Assembly: GCA_964472545.1 (NCBI GenBank)
Contig: CAYYNP010000350.1
Span: 1-9,831 of the forward strand
Reading direction: 5' to 3'
DNA from: CAYYNP01 sp964472545
GTDB lineage: Bacteria > Planctomycetota > Planctomycetia > Pirellulales > Thermoguttaceae
DNA length: 9,831 nt
Shown here piece by piece: positions 1 through 6,431 of the stretch (position 1 is the first letter of the stretch; each line of letters begins with the position of its first letter). Both the position numbers and the translations under genes were made by a program. Under the pieces are notes generated by a model. That model was not told where the DNA came from. It saw only the letters and a program-made list of their open reading frames with translations, and ran no database searches.

Positions 1-43
1 GAGGAGATCGTCACCTACCCTCCACTTTGTGCCATTTGAGTTG

Positions 44-112
44 AAACACTACACACTCACCACACAACACTCACCACCCAACACTCATCACCCAACACTC
101 ACCACTCACCAC
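44..112 (+). repeat. G-free CA-rich tandem repeat upstream of the kinase gene
   Basis: No G occurs between positions 44 and 112. Inside lie three tandem 14-bp units of the form AACACTCAYCACCC, at 66-79, 80-93 and (last bases diverged) 94-107, with partial copies of ACTCACCAC on both sides. The stretch ends 18 nt before the kinase start, and no Shine-Dalgarno sequence separates them. In RNA such a sequence would be almost unstructured. It may act as an open leader that helps ribosome loading, or may simply be an expanded intergenic simple repeat; the sequence alone does not decide. Confidence 0.75.
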
Positions 113-130
113 GAACTACCAAACCACCTC

Positions 131-1633
131 ATGAACGGATCGAAGTTGTACTACCTGCTGGCAGCCGGGGCCTTCGTATTGGCGTTGGCGGTGGCCGTGA
201 CGGCGGTCGGCGGGTTGCTGCTCGATTTCGGTTCGCTGTCGACGCGGATCGGCCTGATGGTGGTGGGGCTGGTGTTGGCCGACGCGGCGGTTTGGCTGCT
301 CCGCCGACGCTCGGATCACCAGCGCCGCAACGTGGAACGGCAGCTCGAGGCCCTTTGTGGCCTCGATCCTCGCGACGTGCGCAGCGATAGCACGCGCGCC
401 CAACTTCCGACGCTGCCGCCGGGAAACCCCTGGGCGAAGATCGTCGAGCAGGTCCGCGAAACACTGCTCGAGCAGAGCCGGCGGGTCGAGGAGTCGGAGC
501 ACGCCCGAGCGGCCCTCGATATCCGGCATCGCCGCGCCACGGCCGAGCGCGAGCGGATCGGCGCGATCCTCTCCGGTCTCAACGAACCGGTGCTGGCGGT
601 CGACGACTACAACGAAGTCGTGTTGGCCAACGAAAGCGCCCAACGACTCTTCCAGTTCGACCTCGAATCGGCCGACAGCCGGGCGTTGGCCCAACTGACG
701 CACTGCGAGAAGCTGGTCAGTTTGCTATCGGCCGCCGCTCGCCGCAAGAACCCGGGCGAGCGTACCGACGAAATCGAGGTCGCCGATGAGCACGGTGAGC
801 CGCATTGGTATCGGGCGACGGCGGGCAAGCTCACGGCCGAGACGAAGGACGCCCACGGGGCTGATGCGGAGCACGACTCCTGGATCTCTCACGGCGCCGT
901 GGCCGTATTGCGCGACATCGGCGACCAGAAGGCCTTGCAGAAGCGCAACGCCGAGTTTGTTTCCGCGGTGAGCCACGAGATGAAGACGCCGCTGGCCGGC
1001 ATCAAGGCCTATGTGGAACTCTTGGTCGACGGCGACGCCGAGGACGAGGAGACGCAGGAAGAATTCCTGGACGTAATCAACGGCCAGGCCGACCGCCTGC
1101 AGCGGCTGGTCGACAACATGCTCAATCTGGCCCGGATCGAGGCCGGCGTGGTCAACGTCAGCAAGCAGACCCGTTCGCTGAACGAGTTGCTCGAAGAGGC
1201 GATCGGCGTCGTGCAGCCGTCGGCCGAGGCCAAGCAGATCGTGCTGACCGCCGAGCTCAGTCCGATGTACCTCGGCGTGCTGGCCGACCGCGACATGCTG
1301 CTGCAATCGGCCATTAACCTGCTCTCCAACGCGGTGAAGTACACGCCCGAGAAGGGCAAGGTCACGCTGCGCAGCCGCATGGAAGACAACCGCATTCGCT
1401 TCGAGGTGGAAGACACCGGCGTAGGCCTCAGCGAAGAAGACTGCCAGCGCGTGTTCGAGAAGTTCTACCGTGTGAAGAAAGACAAGAACATGGCCGCCGG
1501 CACGGGGCTGGGCCTGCCGCTGGCGAAACATATCGTCGAGGACGTCCACGGGGGGCAACTCGTGGCCGCCAGCACGCTGGGACGGGGCAGCACTTTCGCC
1601 GTCACGCTGCCGTCGGCCGGACAACTCACCTAG
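131..1633 (+). CDS. Membrane PAS-containing sensor histidine kinase
   Basis: A 500-residue two-component sensor kinase, expected in the inner membrane with its catalytic part in the cytoplasm. Two hydrophobic segments (about residues 7-31 and 39-57) form a hairpin with almost no periplasmic loop, so the stimulus is probably membrane-borne or cytoplasmic. A charged, helical linker (about 100-145) leads to a PAS domain (about 142-265). The HisKA domain carries the H-box SHEMKTPL with phosphoacceptor His282. The HATPase domain shows the N-box (Asn396, Asn400), G1 (DTGVG from Asp428), the F-box (EKFYR) and G2 (GTGLGL from Gly457). ATG 131 was chosen because the longer in-frame ORF (from 29) translates the CA repeat into low-complexity His/Thr-rich protein. 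There is no Shine-Dalgarno sequence before ATG 131. The response regulator gene begins 26 nt after the stop and is the likely phosphorylation partner. The signal sensed cannot be read from the sequence. Confidence 0.93.
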   Translation: MNGSKLYYLLAAGAFVLALAVAVTAVGGLLLDFGSLSTRIGLMVVGLVLADAAVWLLRRRSDHQRRNVERQLEALCGLDPRDVRSDSTRAQLPTLPPGNPWAKIVEQVRETLLEQSRRVEESEHARAALDIRHRRATAERERIGAILSGLNEPVLAVDDYNEVVLANESAQRLFQFDLESADSRALAQLTHCEKLVSLLSAAARRKNPGERTDEIEVADEHGEPHWYRATAGKLTAETKDAHGADAEHDSWISHGAVAVLRDIGDQKALQKRNAEFVSAVSHEMKTPLAGIKAYVELLVDGDAEDEETQEEFLDVINGQADRLQRLVDNMLNLARIEAGVVNVSKQTRSLNELLEEAIGVVQPSAEAKQIVLTAELSPMYLGVLADRDMLLQSAINLLSNAVKYTPEKGKVTLRSRMEDNRIRFEVEDTGVGLSEEDCQRVFEKFYRVKKDKNMAAGTGLGLPLAKHIVEDVHGGQLVAASTLGRGSTFAVTLPSAGQLT

Positions 1634-1647
1634 AAACATCAGATTGC

Positions 1648-1653
1648 CGGGAG
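1648..1653 (+). promoter_or_regulatory. Ribosome binding site of the response regulator gene
   Basis: CGGGAG lies 6 nt before ATG 1660 and is the clearest Shine-Dalgarno site in the left half of the window. The kinase, STAS and gspE genes have none, so this gene may be translated more efficiently than its operon neighbours. Confidence 0.6.
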
Positions 1654-1659
1654 CCTACC

Positions 1660-2052
1660 ATGGGAAAACGCGTATTGCTTTGTGACGACGAGATCCACAT
1701 TCTGCGGGCGGCCGAGTTCAAGCTCAAGCGGGCCGGCTACGACGTCTGCATCGCCGGCGACGGACAAGAGGCCTGGGAGGAGATCGAGCAACAGACGCCC
1801 GACATCCTCGTGACCGATTGTCAAATGCCGCGGCTGGACGGCTTCGGGCTGGTGGAGCGGGTGCGCGGTCGGGACGACTTGCAGGACTTGCCGGTGTTCA
1901 TGCTCACCGCGAAGGGGTTCGAGATCAGCCACGAAGAACTGGCCCGAAAGTGGAACGTGACGCGGGTGATCGCCAAGCCGTTCAGCCCGCGGGCGCTGCT
2001 GCAATCGGTCGACGAGGCGCTGGCGGCGACTTCGACGGAGGCCGCAACGTAG
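1660..2052 (+). CDS. Receiver-only response regulator (CheY-like)
   Basis: A 130-residue single receiver domain with no DNA-binding or enzymatic output domain. The acidic pocket is Asp9/Asp10, the phosphoacceptor is Asp53 (in LVTDCQMP), the switch Thr is Thr83 (in MLTAK) and the conserved Lys is Lys106 (in AKPF). All the residues needed for phosphorylation and switching are therefore present. It lies 26 nt downstream of the histidine kinase gene, which is its most likely phosphodonor. Without an output domain it should act by binding another protein, as CheY and the PilG/PilH type regulators do. The co-transcribed STAS protein and assembly ATPase are the nearest candidates, but that is inference. 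A short Ala/Thr-rich tail follows the domain. The start is supported by a GGGAG site at good spacing. Confidence 0.93.
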   Translation: MGKRVLLCDDEIHILRAAEFKLKRAGYDVCIAGDGQEAWEEIEQQTPDILVTDCQMPRLDGFGLVERVRGRDDLQDLPVFMLTAKGFEISHEELARKWNVTRVIAKPFSPRALLQSVDEALAATSTEAAT

Positions 2053-2233
2053 CGCGCGACGACCGGCAGGGGTGGTGGGGTCGAAGCACGAGGCACGAGT
2101 GCTGAGCCCCCGGACCATCAAACCGGTGAGAAAACACTGGGGGCTCCGTGTTCGTTCCTCACACGTCGACCCCAGTCACCCCCCGGCCGAACCGCAGACC
2201 CCGCCCAACCAGAAACCCCGCCGAAAGCCAACC
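2053..2233 (+). other. Intergenic region with tandem heptamer and hairpin
   Basis: This 181-nt gap is the longest inside the five-gene cluster. It holds the heptamer GCACGAG twice in tandem (2086-2092, 2093-2099) and an inverted repeat listed separately. An in-frame upstream extension of the STAS gene could be translated through it (ATG at 2072), but the result is Pro/Arg-rich and unlike a STAS domain, so it is treated as non-coding. No convincing -35/-10 pair was seen. Confidence 0.6.
2104..2146 (+). terminator. Possible stem-loop between regulator and STAS genes
   Basis: GAGCCCCC (2104-2111) is matched by GGGGGCTC (2139-2146). One G-U and one further G-C pair extend the stem to 10 bp, enclosing a 23-nt loop that itself contains the palindrome ACCGGT (2122-2127). 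The following sequence is only mildly T-rich (TGTTCGTTCCTC), so this is not a classic intrinsic terminator. It could be a partial terminator, attenuator or RNA processing/stability element that separates the two-component genes from the STAS-gspE-gspF part. Confidence 0.35.
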
Positions 2234-2560
2234 ATGAACCTACCCACCGAGATCTTCGGCGAAGTGATCGTGGTCCATACGCCGGAGGAGCTGGGCAGCG
2301 ACCAACGCGAGGATTTCGAGGCGTACGTGCCGACGCTGGAGCGGGCGCACGTCGTCTTGGACCTCGACAACACGGAGGAGTTGGACAGCCAGGGGCTGAC
2401 GGCACTTTTGACCGTGCAGGAACTGCTGCGTGAGGCCGGTGGCGACGTCAAAATCTCGGCCACCAACCCGATCAACCGCAAGATCTTCGAAATCACCCGA
2501 CTCGACCAGCAACTCGAGGTCTTCGAGAGCGTGCTGGATGCCGTCAAGAGCTTCCAATAG
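2234..2560 (+). CDS. STAS-domain protein (anti-anti-sigma factor-like)
   Basis: A 108-residue protein made of one STAS domain. The motif ELDSQGLTALL (residues 49-59) matches the phosphorylation loop of SpoIIAA/RsbV-type anti-anti-sigma factors; Ser52 aligns with the phosphorylated Ser58 of Bacillus SpoIIAA. In that family an anti-sigma kinase phosphorylates this serine and a PP2C phosphatase reverses it, controlling partner binding. Neither enzyme is encoded in the window. The gene lies 6 nt upstream of gspE, so the two are almost certainly cotranscribed. It may work on the secretion/pilus motor or its regulator rather than on a sigma factor; this is inference from position. ATG 2234 was chosen because the domain begins just after it and the upstream extension (from 2072) is low-complexity. 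No clear Shine-Dalgarno is present (AACCATG context). Confidence 0.88.
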   Translation: MNLPTEIFGEVIVVHTPEELGSDQREDFEAYVPTLERAHVVLDLDNTEELDSQGLTALLTVQELLREAGGDVKISATNPINRKIFEITRLDQQLEVFESVLDAVKSFQ

Positions 2561-2566
2561 CCCACC

Positions 2567-4279
2567 ATGAACACCGCAATCTACTCTCCCCGACGTCTCG
2601 GCGACCTGCTGGTTGCCCGAGGCTACCTCTCGGCCGATGCGTTGCAGTCTGCGCTGGGCAAACAACAACAAGGCGGCCGCGACAAGCTGCTGGGGGAAAT
2701 CCTGGTCGATCTGGAGTATTGCACGGAGGACCAGATCGTCGAGTGCCTGGCAACCGAGTACGGCGTTCCCTACGCCAAGCTCGAAGCCCGGCTGATGGAC
2801 CCCAAGATCGTCGACGTGCTGCCTCGCGATTACATCGAACAGAATCTGGTGCTGCCGCTGTTTCAGATCGGCGACGTGCTGACGATCGCCATCTCCGAGC
2901 CGTCGAACTTGTTCCTGATCGACGAGATCCGAAGCCAGGCCGAGGCCCAAGTTCAGATCGTGGCCGCCACGCCGAAAGACATTCGGCGGATGATCACCGC
3001 GCTGCCGAACTCCAAGGTCTTCGTGATCGACGACATCATCGAAGACTCCGACACGGCCGACGTGACGCTGATCGAAGAGGCGATCGAAGACATCGGCGAC
3101 GTCGAGGAGATCGCCGGCCAATCGCCCGTCATCCGGCTGGTCAACTACATCATCTTCAACGCCGTGAAGGAGGGCGCCAGCGACGTACACATCGAGCCGG
3201 CCGAACGCAGTATGCGCGTGCGCTACCGTATCGACGGCCGGCTGTACAAGTCGCTCGAAGTGCCTTCGCACCTGTTGGCGGCCGTGACCAGCCGCATCAA
3301 GATCATGGCGTCGATGGACATCAGCGAGCGGCGGTTGCCCCAGGACGGCCGGGTGAACGTGTTGATGGAAGGCCGCAAGATCGATCTCCGCGTGAGCACC
3401 TTTCCCGCCAACATCGGCGAGAAGACGGTGATTCGTGTGCTCGACACCCGCAGCGTCTCGCTGGTGCTCGAAGAGCTCGGTTTCGCCGAAGACATCTTGG
3501 GCGATTTCCAGCAACACATCCGCGCCCCCAACGGGATCATCCTGGTCACCGGCCCTACCGGCAGCGGCAAGTCGACCACGCTCTACGCCGCGCTGAACTC
3601 GATCAGCTCGATGGAGAACAACGTCTGCACCGTGGAAGACCCGATCGAGTATCACCTGCCGCTGATCAACCAGTTCCAGGTGCAAACCAAGATCGGCATG
3701 ACCTTCCCCAAGGCGCTGCGCACGCTTCTGCGTCAGGACCCCGACGTGATCATGGTCGGCGAAGTCCGCGACGAGGAGACCTCGCGAACCGCGATCCAGG
3801 CGGCTTTGACCGGCCACTTGGTCTTCAGCACCCTGCACACCAACGACGCCTGCTCGGCGATCACGCGGCTGATCAACATGGGCGTCGAGCCGTACCTGAT
3901 CGGGGCCGCGCTGAACATGGTCCTGGCCCAGCGGCTGGTGCGGCGGATCTGCCCCAAGTGCAGCCAGAAATATGAACCGACGCGGACGATGCGCAAAACC
4001 CTGCAGCAGATGGGCTACGACTTCGACGAGTTTCGCAAGGGCGTGGGGTGCCCGGCCTGTCGCAATACGGGCTTCAAGGGCCGCATCGGCGTACACGAAC
4101 TGCTGGTGATCAACGACGAGCTGCGCGACGCCATCGTGCTCGATCCCACCGTCGGCAAGATCCGCGAGATCGCCGGACGCGACGGGATGATCACCCTGGG
4201 CCACGACGGCTTCCGCAAGGTTCGCGAGGGCATCACCACGGTCGAGGAAGTCTTCCACGTCGCCGGAGACGGCACATGA
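2567..4279 (+). CDS. gspE: GspE/PilB-family assembly ATPase
   Basis: A 570-residue hexameric motor ATPase for type II secretion or type IV pilus assembly, acting on the cytoplasmic face of the inner membrane. The N-terminal part (about 9-150) begins with two tandem motifs of MshEN type: RLGDLLVARGYLSADALQ (10-27) and a second starting LLGEILVDLEYCTEDQ (about 41). The catalytic part has Walker A GPTGSGKST (329-337, Lys335), the Asp box with Glu357/Asp358, Walker B DVIMVGE (393-399, Glu399) and the His box with His424. A zinc-binding tetracysteine is present (Cys462/Cys465 and Cys495/Cys498), typical of GspE and PilB and absent from PilT retraction ATPases. All catalytic motifs are intact. It starts 6 nt after the STAS stop without a Shine-Dalgarno sequence (CACCATG) and overlaps gspF by 4 nt. 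Sequence alone does not separate GspE from PilB; the symbol is a family label. Confidence 0.95.
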   Translation: MNTAIYSPRRLGDLLVARGYLSADALQSALGKQQQGGRDKLLGEILVDLEYCTEDQIVECLATEYGVPYAKLEARLMDPKIVDVLPRDYIEQNLVLPLFQIGDVLTIAISEPSNLFLIDEIRSQAEAQVQIVAATPKDIRRMITALPNSKVFVIDDIIEDSDTADVTLIEEAIEDIGDVEEIAGQSPVIRLVNYIIFNAVKEGASDVHIEPAERSMRVRYRIDGRLYKSLEVPSHLLAAVTSRIKIMASMDISERRLPQDGRVNVLMEGRKIDLRVSTFPANIGEKTVIRVLDTRSVSLVLEELGFAEDILGDFQQHIRAPNGIILVTGPTGSGKSTTLYAALNSISSMENNVCTVEDPIEYHLPLINQFQVQTKIGMTFPKALRTLLRQDPDVIMVGEVRDEETSRTAIQAALTGHLVFSTLHTNDACSAITRLINMGVEPYLIGAALNMVLAQRLVRRICPKCSQKYEPTRTMRKTLQQMGYDFDEFRKGVGCPACRNTGFKGRIGVHELLVINDELRDAIVLDPTVGKIREIAGRDGMITLGHDGFRKVREGITTVEEVFHVAGDGT

Positions 4280-5466
4280 CCTATCAATACCGCGTCCGCG
4301 ATCCGCTGGGAAACACCCACGACGGCAACCTCGAAGCCGCCAGTGTGGAAGACGCCTCGCAGCAACTCCGCCGCGACGGCTTTCAGGTTCTCGACGTCCG
4401 CGAGGTCCGCGCCGGCAACGGCCTTTTTGCCAAACGGGTCTCCAAGAAAGAGATCATCTACGTCACCGGCCAATTGGCCATCATGGTCGACACCGGGATC
4501 ACGCTCTCGGCGGCGTTGAGCGGGATCGTCGATCAGGAACCCAACCCCACGCTGAAACGCGTGCTGACCGATCTGCGCGACGCCGTCGAGGGCGGCGAAG
4601 ACTTCTCCACCGCGCTGGCAAAATACCCGAAACTGTTCAATAAGACCTTCGTCTCCCTGGTCAAGGCCAGCGAAGCAACCGGCACGCTGGGACCAATGCT
4701 CGATCGGATCTCGGACTATCTCCGCAAAGAGATGGAGACACGCGGCAAGGTTCGGGCGGCGATGGCCTACCCGATGGTAATGATGTTCCTGGCGATCGGC
4801 GTGACGATCTTCCTGCTGACCTACATCATGCCGAAGTTCACGCCGCTGTTTCGCTCCAGAGGCACCAAGCTGCCCACCCCCACGCTGATCATGATGAACG
4901 TCTCCGATGCGTTGATCGGCTACTGGTACCTCTGGCTGATCGGCCTGGTGCTGGCCGTCGTCGGCTTTCTCTACGGTCGGCGGACCCAACCCGGCCGTCA
5001 GGCGATCGATTGGGTCAAGATCAACCTGCCGCTGGTCGGCCCGATGGCGCGGAAGGTGATCCTCAGCCGTTCGATCCACACGCTGGGCACAATGCTCGGC
5101 AGCGGCGTCTCGATCATGGAATCGATCCGTCTGGCCGGTGAAGTGTCGGACAACTACTATTTCGAACGCGTCTGGCAGCGCGTGCTCGACGAAGTCACCG
5201 CCGGCCGCCGCATCTGCGAGGTACTACAGGACGACCCGCTCTTCCCCCGCGTGCTGGTGCAGATGATCTCCGCCGGCGAAGAAACCGGCAAGCTCCACGA
5301 GGTGCTCGAACGTGTCAGCGGCTATTACGACCGCGAAGTCGAGACGTCGCTCAAAGCCACCACCAGTCTCATCGAGCCGCTAATGATCGCCGGCATGGGC
5401 GCCGTCATCGGCACCATCGGCCTGGCCCTGCTGCTGCCAATCTTCAGTCTCAGCAAGCAGCCGTAG
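4276..5466 (+). CDS. gspF: GspF/PilC-family inner-membrane platform protein
   Basis: A 396-residue polytopic protein that forms the inner-membrane platform turned or engaged by the GspE/PilB ATPase. It has the usual duplicated T2SF architecture: repeat one about residues 65-188 with the signature ASEATGTL (131-138), repeat two about 267-389 with SAGEETGKL (332-340). Membrane segments are seen at about 165-187, 214-233 and 366-391. The soluble N-terminal extension (1-60, beginning MTYQYRVRDPLG) is the usual one that docks to the ATPase. Length and domain order are normal for the family. ATG 4276 overlaps the gspE stop as ATGA, implying translational coupling and a fixed ratio of motor to platform. 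The ORF could be opened further upstream (4048), but that stretch is gspE in another frame. No pseudopilin gene follows; the transcription unit appears to end here. Confidence 0.95.
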   Translation: MTYQYRVRDPLGNTHDGNLEAASVEDASQQLRRDGFQVLDVREVRAGNGLFAKRVSKKEIIYVTGQLAIMVDTGITLSAALSGIVDQEPNPTLKRVLTDLRDAVEGGEDFSTALAKYPKLFNKTFVSLVKASEATGTLGPMLDRISDYLRKEMETRGKVRAAMAYPMVMMFLAIGVTIFLLTYIMPKFTPLFRSRGTKLPTPTLIMMNVSDALIGYWYLWLIGLVLAVVGFLYGRRTQPGRQAIDWVKINLPLVGPMARKVILSRSIHTLGTMLGSGVSIMESIRLAGEVSDNYYFERVWQRVLDEVTAGRRICEVLQDDPLFPRVLVQMISAGEETGKLHEVLERVSGYYDREVETSLKATTSLIEPLMIAGMGAVIGTIGLALLLPIFSLSKQP

Positions 5467-5467
5467 G

Positions 5468-5482
5468 GTGCGTGAAACGCAC
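5468..5482 (+). terminator. Short perfect hairpin after gspF stop
   Basis: GTGCGT-GAA-ACGCAC forms a perfect 6-bp stem with a 3-nt loop, beginning 2 nt after the gspF stop codon. No T-run follows; a G-rich tract does. It may protect the 3' end of the operon mRNA or contribute to termination, but it is not a standard intrinsic terminator. Confidence 0.4.
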
Positions 5483-5491
5483 GGTGGATCT

Positions 5492-5531
5492 GGGGGCTGG
5501 GGACTCGGGACTCGGGGCTGGGGGCTGGGGG
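5492..5531 (+). repeat. G-run tract with G-quadruplex potential
   Basis: Forty nucleotides containing six runs of three to five G separated by CT, ACTC or A-containing spacers (pattern GGGGCT / GGGACTC repeated imperfectly). Four or more G3+ runs with loops of 2-4 nt fit the standard G-quadruplex rule. The G-rich strand is the coding strand of the upstream operon, so a quadruplex could form in the RNA after gspF. The remainder of the 194-nt gap (5532-5660) holds no convincing promoter or gene. Confidence 0.7.
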
Positions 5532-5660
5532 ATCAGCCGCCCAACGTCAAACGGCCGGCCTTGGCCGACTCGGTCACTTCCCTGCGGACGACTTTGACGC
5601 TAGATTGGTGCCTTTGCTCTCGCGTCTGCTCTCGGGAAGAAGTCACCACTCTGGCACGTA

Positions 5661-6380
5661 ATGCGGTTCTCCGTGCGACTCACAAAACGCTCTGTCTATC
5701 TCTGCATCGCCTGGAGCATCACACTCGGCTTGGCGGCCGCGGCAATCTACTCGTATCGACACGACGGCATCGTCGGCGTGTTGTTGCGGCCGGGGGCGTC
5801 GGCGGCCCAGCGGATCGAGAGGATTCAGCAGGCGATTCAAGCGTGGGGGGCCGTGGCTCCGCTGGCGTACGTGGTCTTCGTGATGGTCGAGGTCGTGGTG
5901 GCCCCGATCCCCGGGCTGATGCTCTACGCGCCCGGCGGAATGATCTTCGGCGGATTTTGGGGCGGCCTATTGTCGCTTATCGGCAACGTCCTCGGGGCCG
6001 GCGTCGCCTGCCGATTGATGCGGGTCTTAGGACGCCGGCGGTTGGCATGGATGTGGCAGGGCGAACGGCCGAAGGCCCTCGATCGACGTCTGGCCGAGTC
6101 CGGCGTATGGGTCATTCTCGCGCTGCGGATCAACCCGCTCACCTCCAGCGATCTGGTCTCCTACGCCGCCGGGCTGACGTCGATTTCGACGTGGAAGGTA
6201 ATGCTCGGCACGCTCTTGGGCATGGCCCCGCTGTGCTTCCTGCAAGCCCATCTGGCCGACGAGGTCCTTTCGGCGTTCCCCAATCTCCTCTGGCCCCTGA
6301 TCGGCGCGTGTGCCGTTTACGCCGTGCTGGCCACCATCACGCTCCGCAACGCGCTGGCCGGGCGGGAGGCAGGCGAGTAG
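5661..6380 (+). CDS. VTT/TVP38-TMEM64 (DedA-like) membrane protein
   Basis: A 239-residue integral membrane protein of the VTT/SNARE-associated (TVP38/TMEM64, DedA-related) superfamily. Members are thought to move lipids across the membrane (undecaprenyl phosphate or phosphatidylethanolamine flipping in bacterial DedA proteins); the substrate here cannot be told. Membrane segments are seen at about 12-30, 66-86, 90-115 (re-entrant-like), 146-170, 180-200 and 208-227. Family motifs are APIPGLMLYAPGGMIFGGFW (81-100), with its Pro/Gly-rich re-entrant loop, and RINPLTSSDLVSYAAGLT (156-173). The start ATG 5661 precedes a basic N-terminus and has no Shine-Dalgarno sequence. It lies 194 nt beyond gspF with a hairpin and G-tract between, so it is probably a separate unit. 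It converges on the next gene, 51 nt apart. Confidence 0.88.
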   Translation: MRFSVRLTKRSVYLCIAWSITLGLAAAAIYSYRHDGIVGVLLRPGASAAQRIERIQQAIQAWGAVAPLAYVVFVMVEVVVAPIPGLMLYAPGGMIFGGFWGGLLSLIGNVLGAGVACRLMRVLGRRRLAWMWQGERPKALDRRLAESGVWVILALRINPLTSSDLVSYAAGLTSISTWKVMLGTLLGMAPLCFLQAHLADEVLSAFPNLLWPLIGACAVYAVLATITLRNALAGREAGE

Positions 6381-6431
6381 GACCTCTGGCTGCTGTCTGC
6401 CACGGTCATAGAACGCAGCGACGACGGCCGG

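Noticed and set aside
66..107. Tandem 14-bp units as a CRISPR-like array
   Set aside because: Units are contiguous with no spacers and are far too short; this is a simple tandem repeat.
29..130. Upstream in-frame start for the histidine kinase
   Set aside because: It would add 34 residues encoded by the CA repeat, with no family counterpart; the membrane segment starts just after ATG 131.
725..1639. 304-codon minus-strand frame opposite the histidine kinase, and a similar one at 116-703
   Set aside because: Both are antisense to conserved kinase domains and have typical shadow composition (Arg/His/Gln/Val-rich).
2072..2233. Upstream in-frame start for the STAS protein
   Set aside because: It would add 54 Pro/Arg-rich residues through a region with a hairpin and tandem heptamers; STAS proteins of this type start near ATG 2234.
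2719..3975. 418-codon plus-strand frame inside gspE
   Set aside because: Arg/Pro/His-rich out-of-frame reading of gspE; no motif.
2240..4258. 672-codon open frame on the minus strand opposite gspE
   Set aside because: It mirrors a gene with intact GspE motifs. It is rich in His/Asp/Val/Gln and shows no domain or hydrophobic pattern of its own; long antisense frames are expected opposite GC-rich codon-biased genes.
5594..5599. TTGACG as a -35 box for the VTT gene
   Set aside because: The sequence 17 nt downstream (CTCTCG) does not resemble a -10 box.
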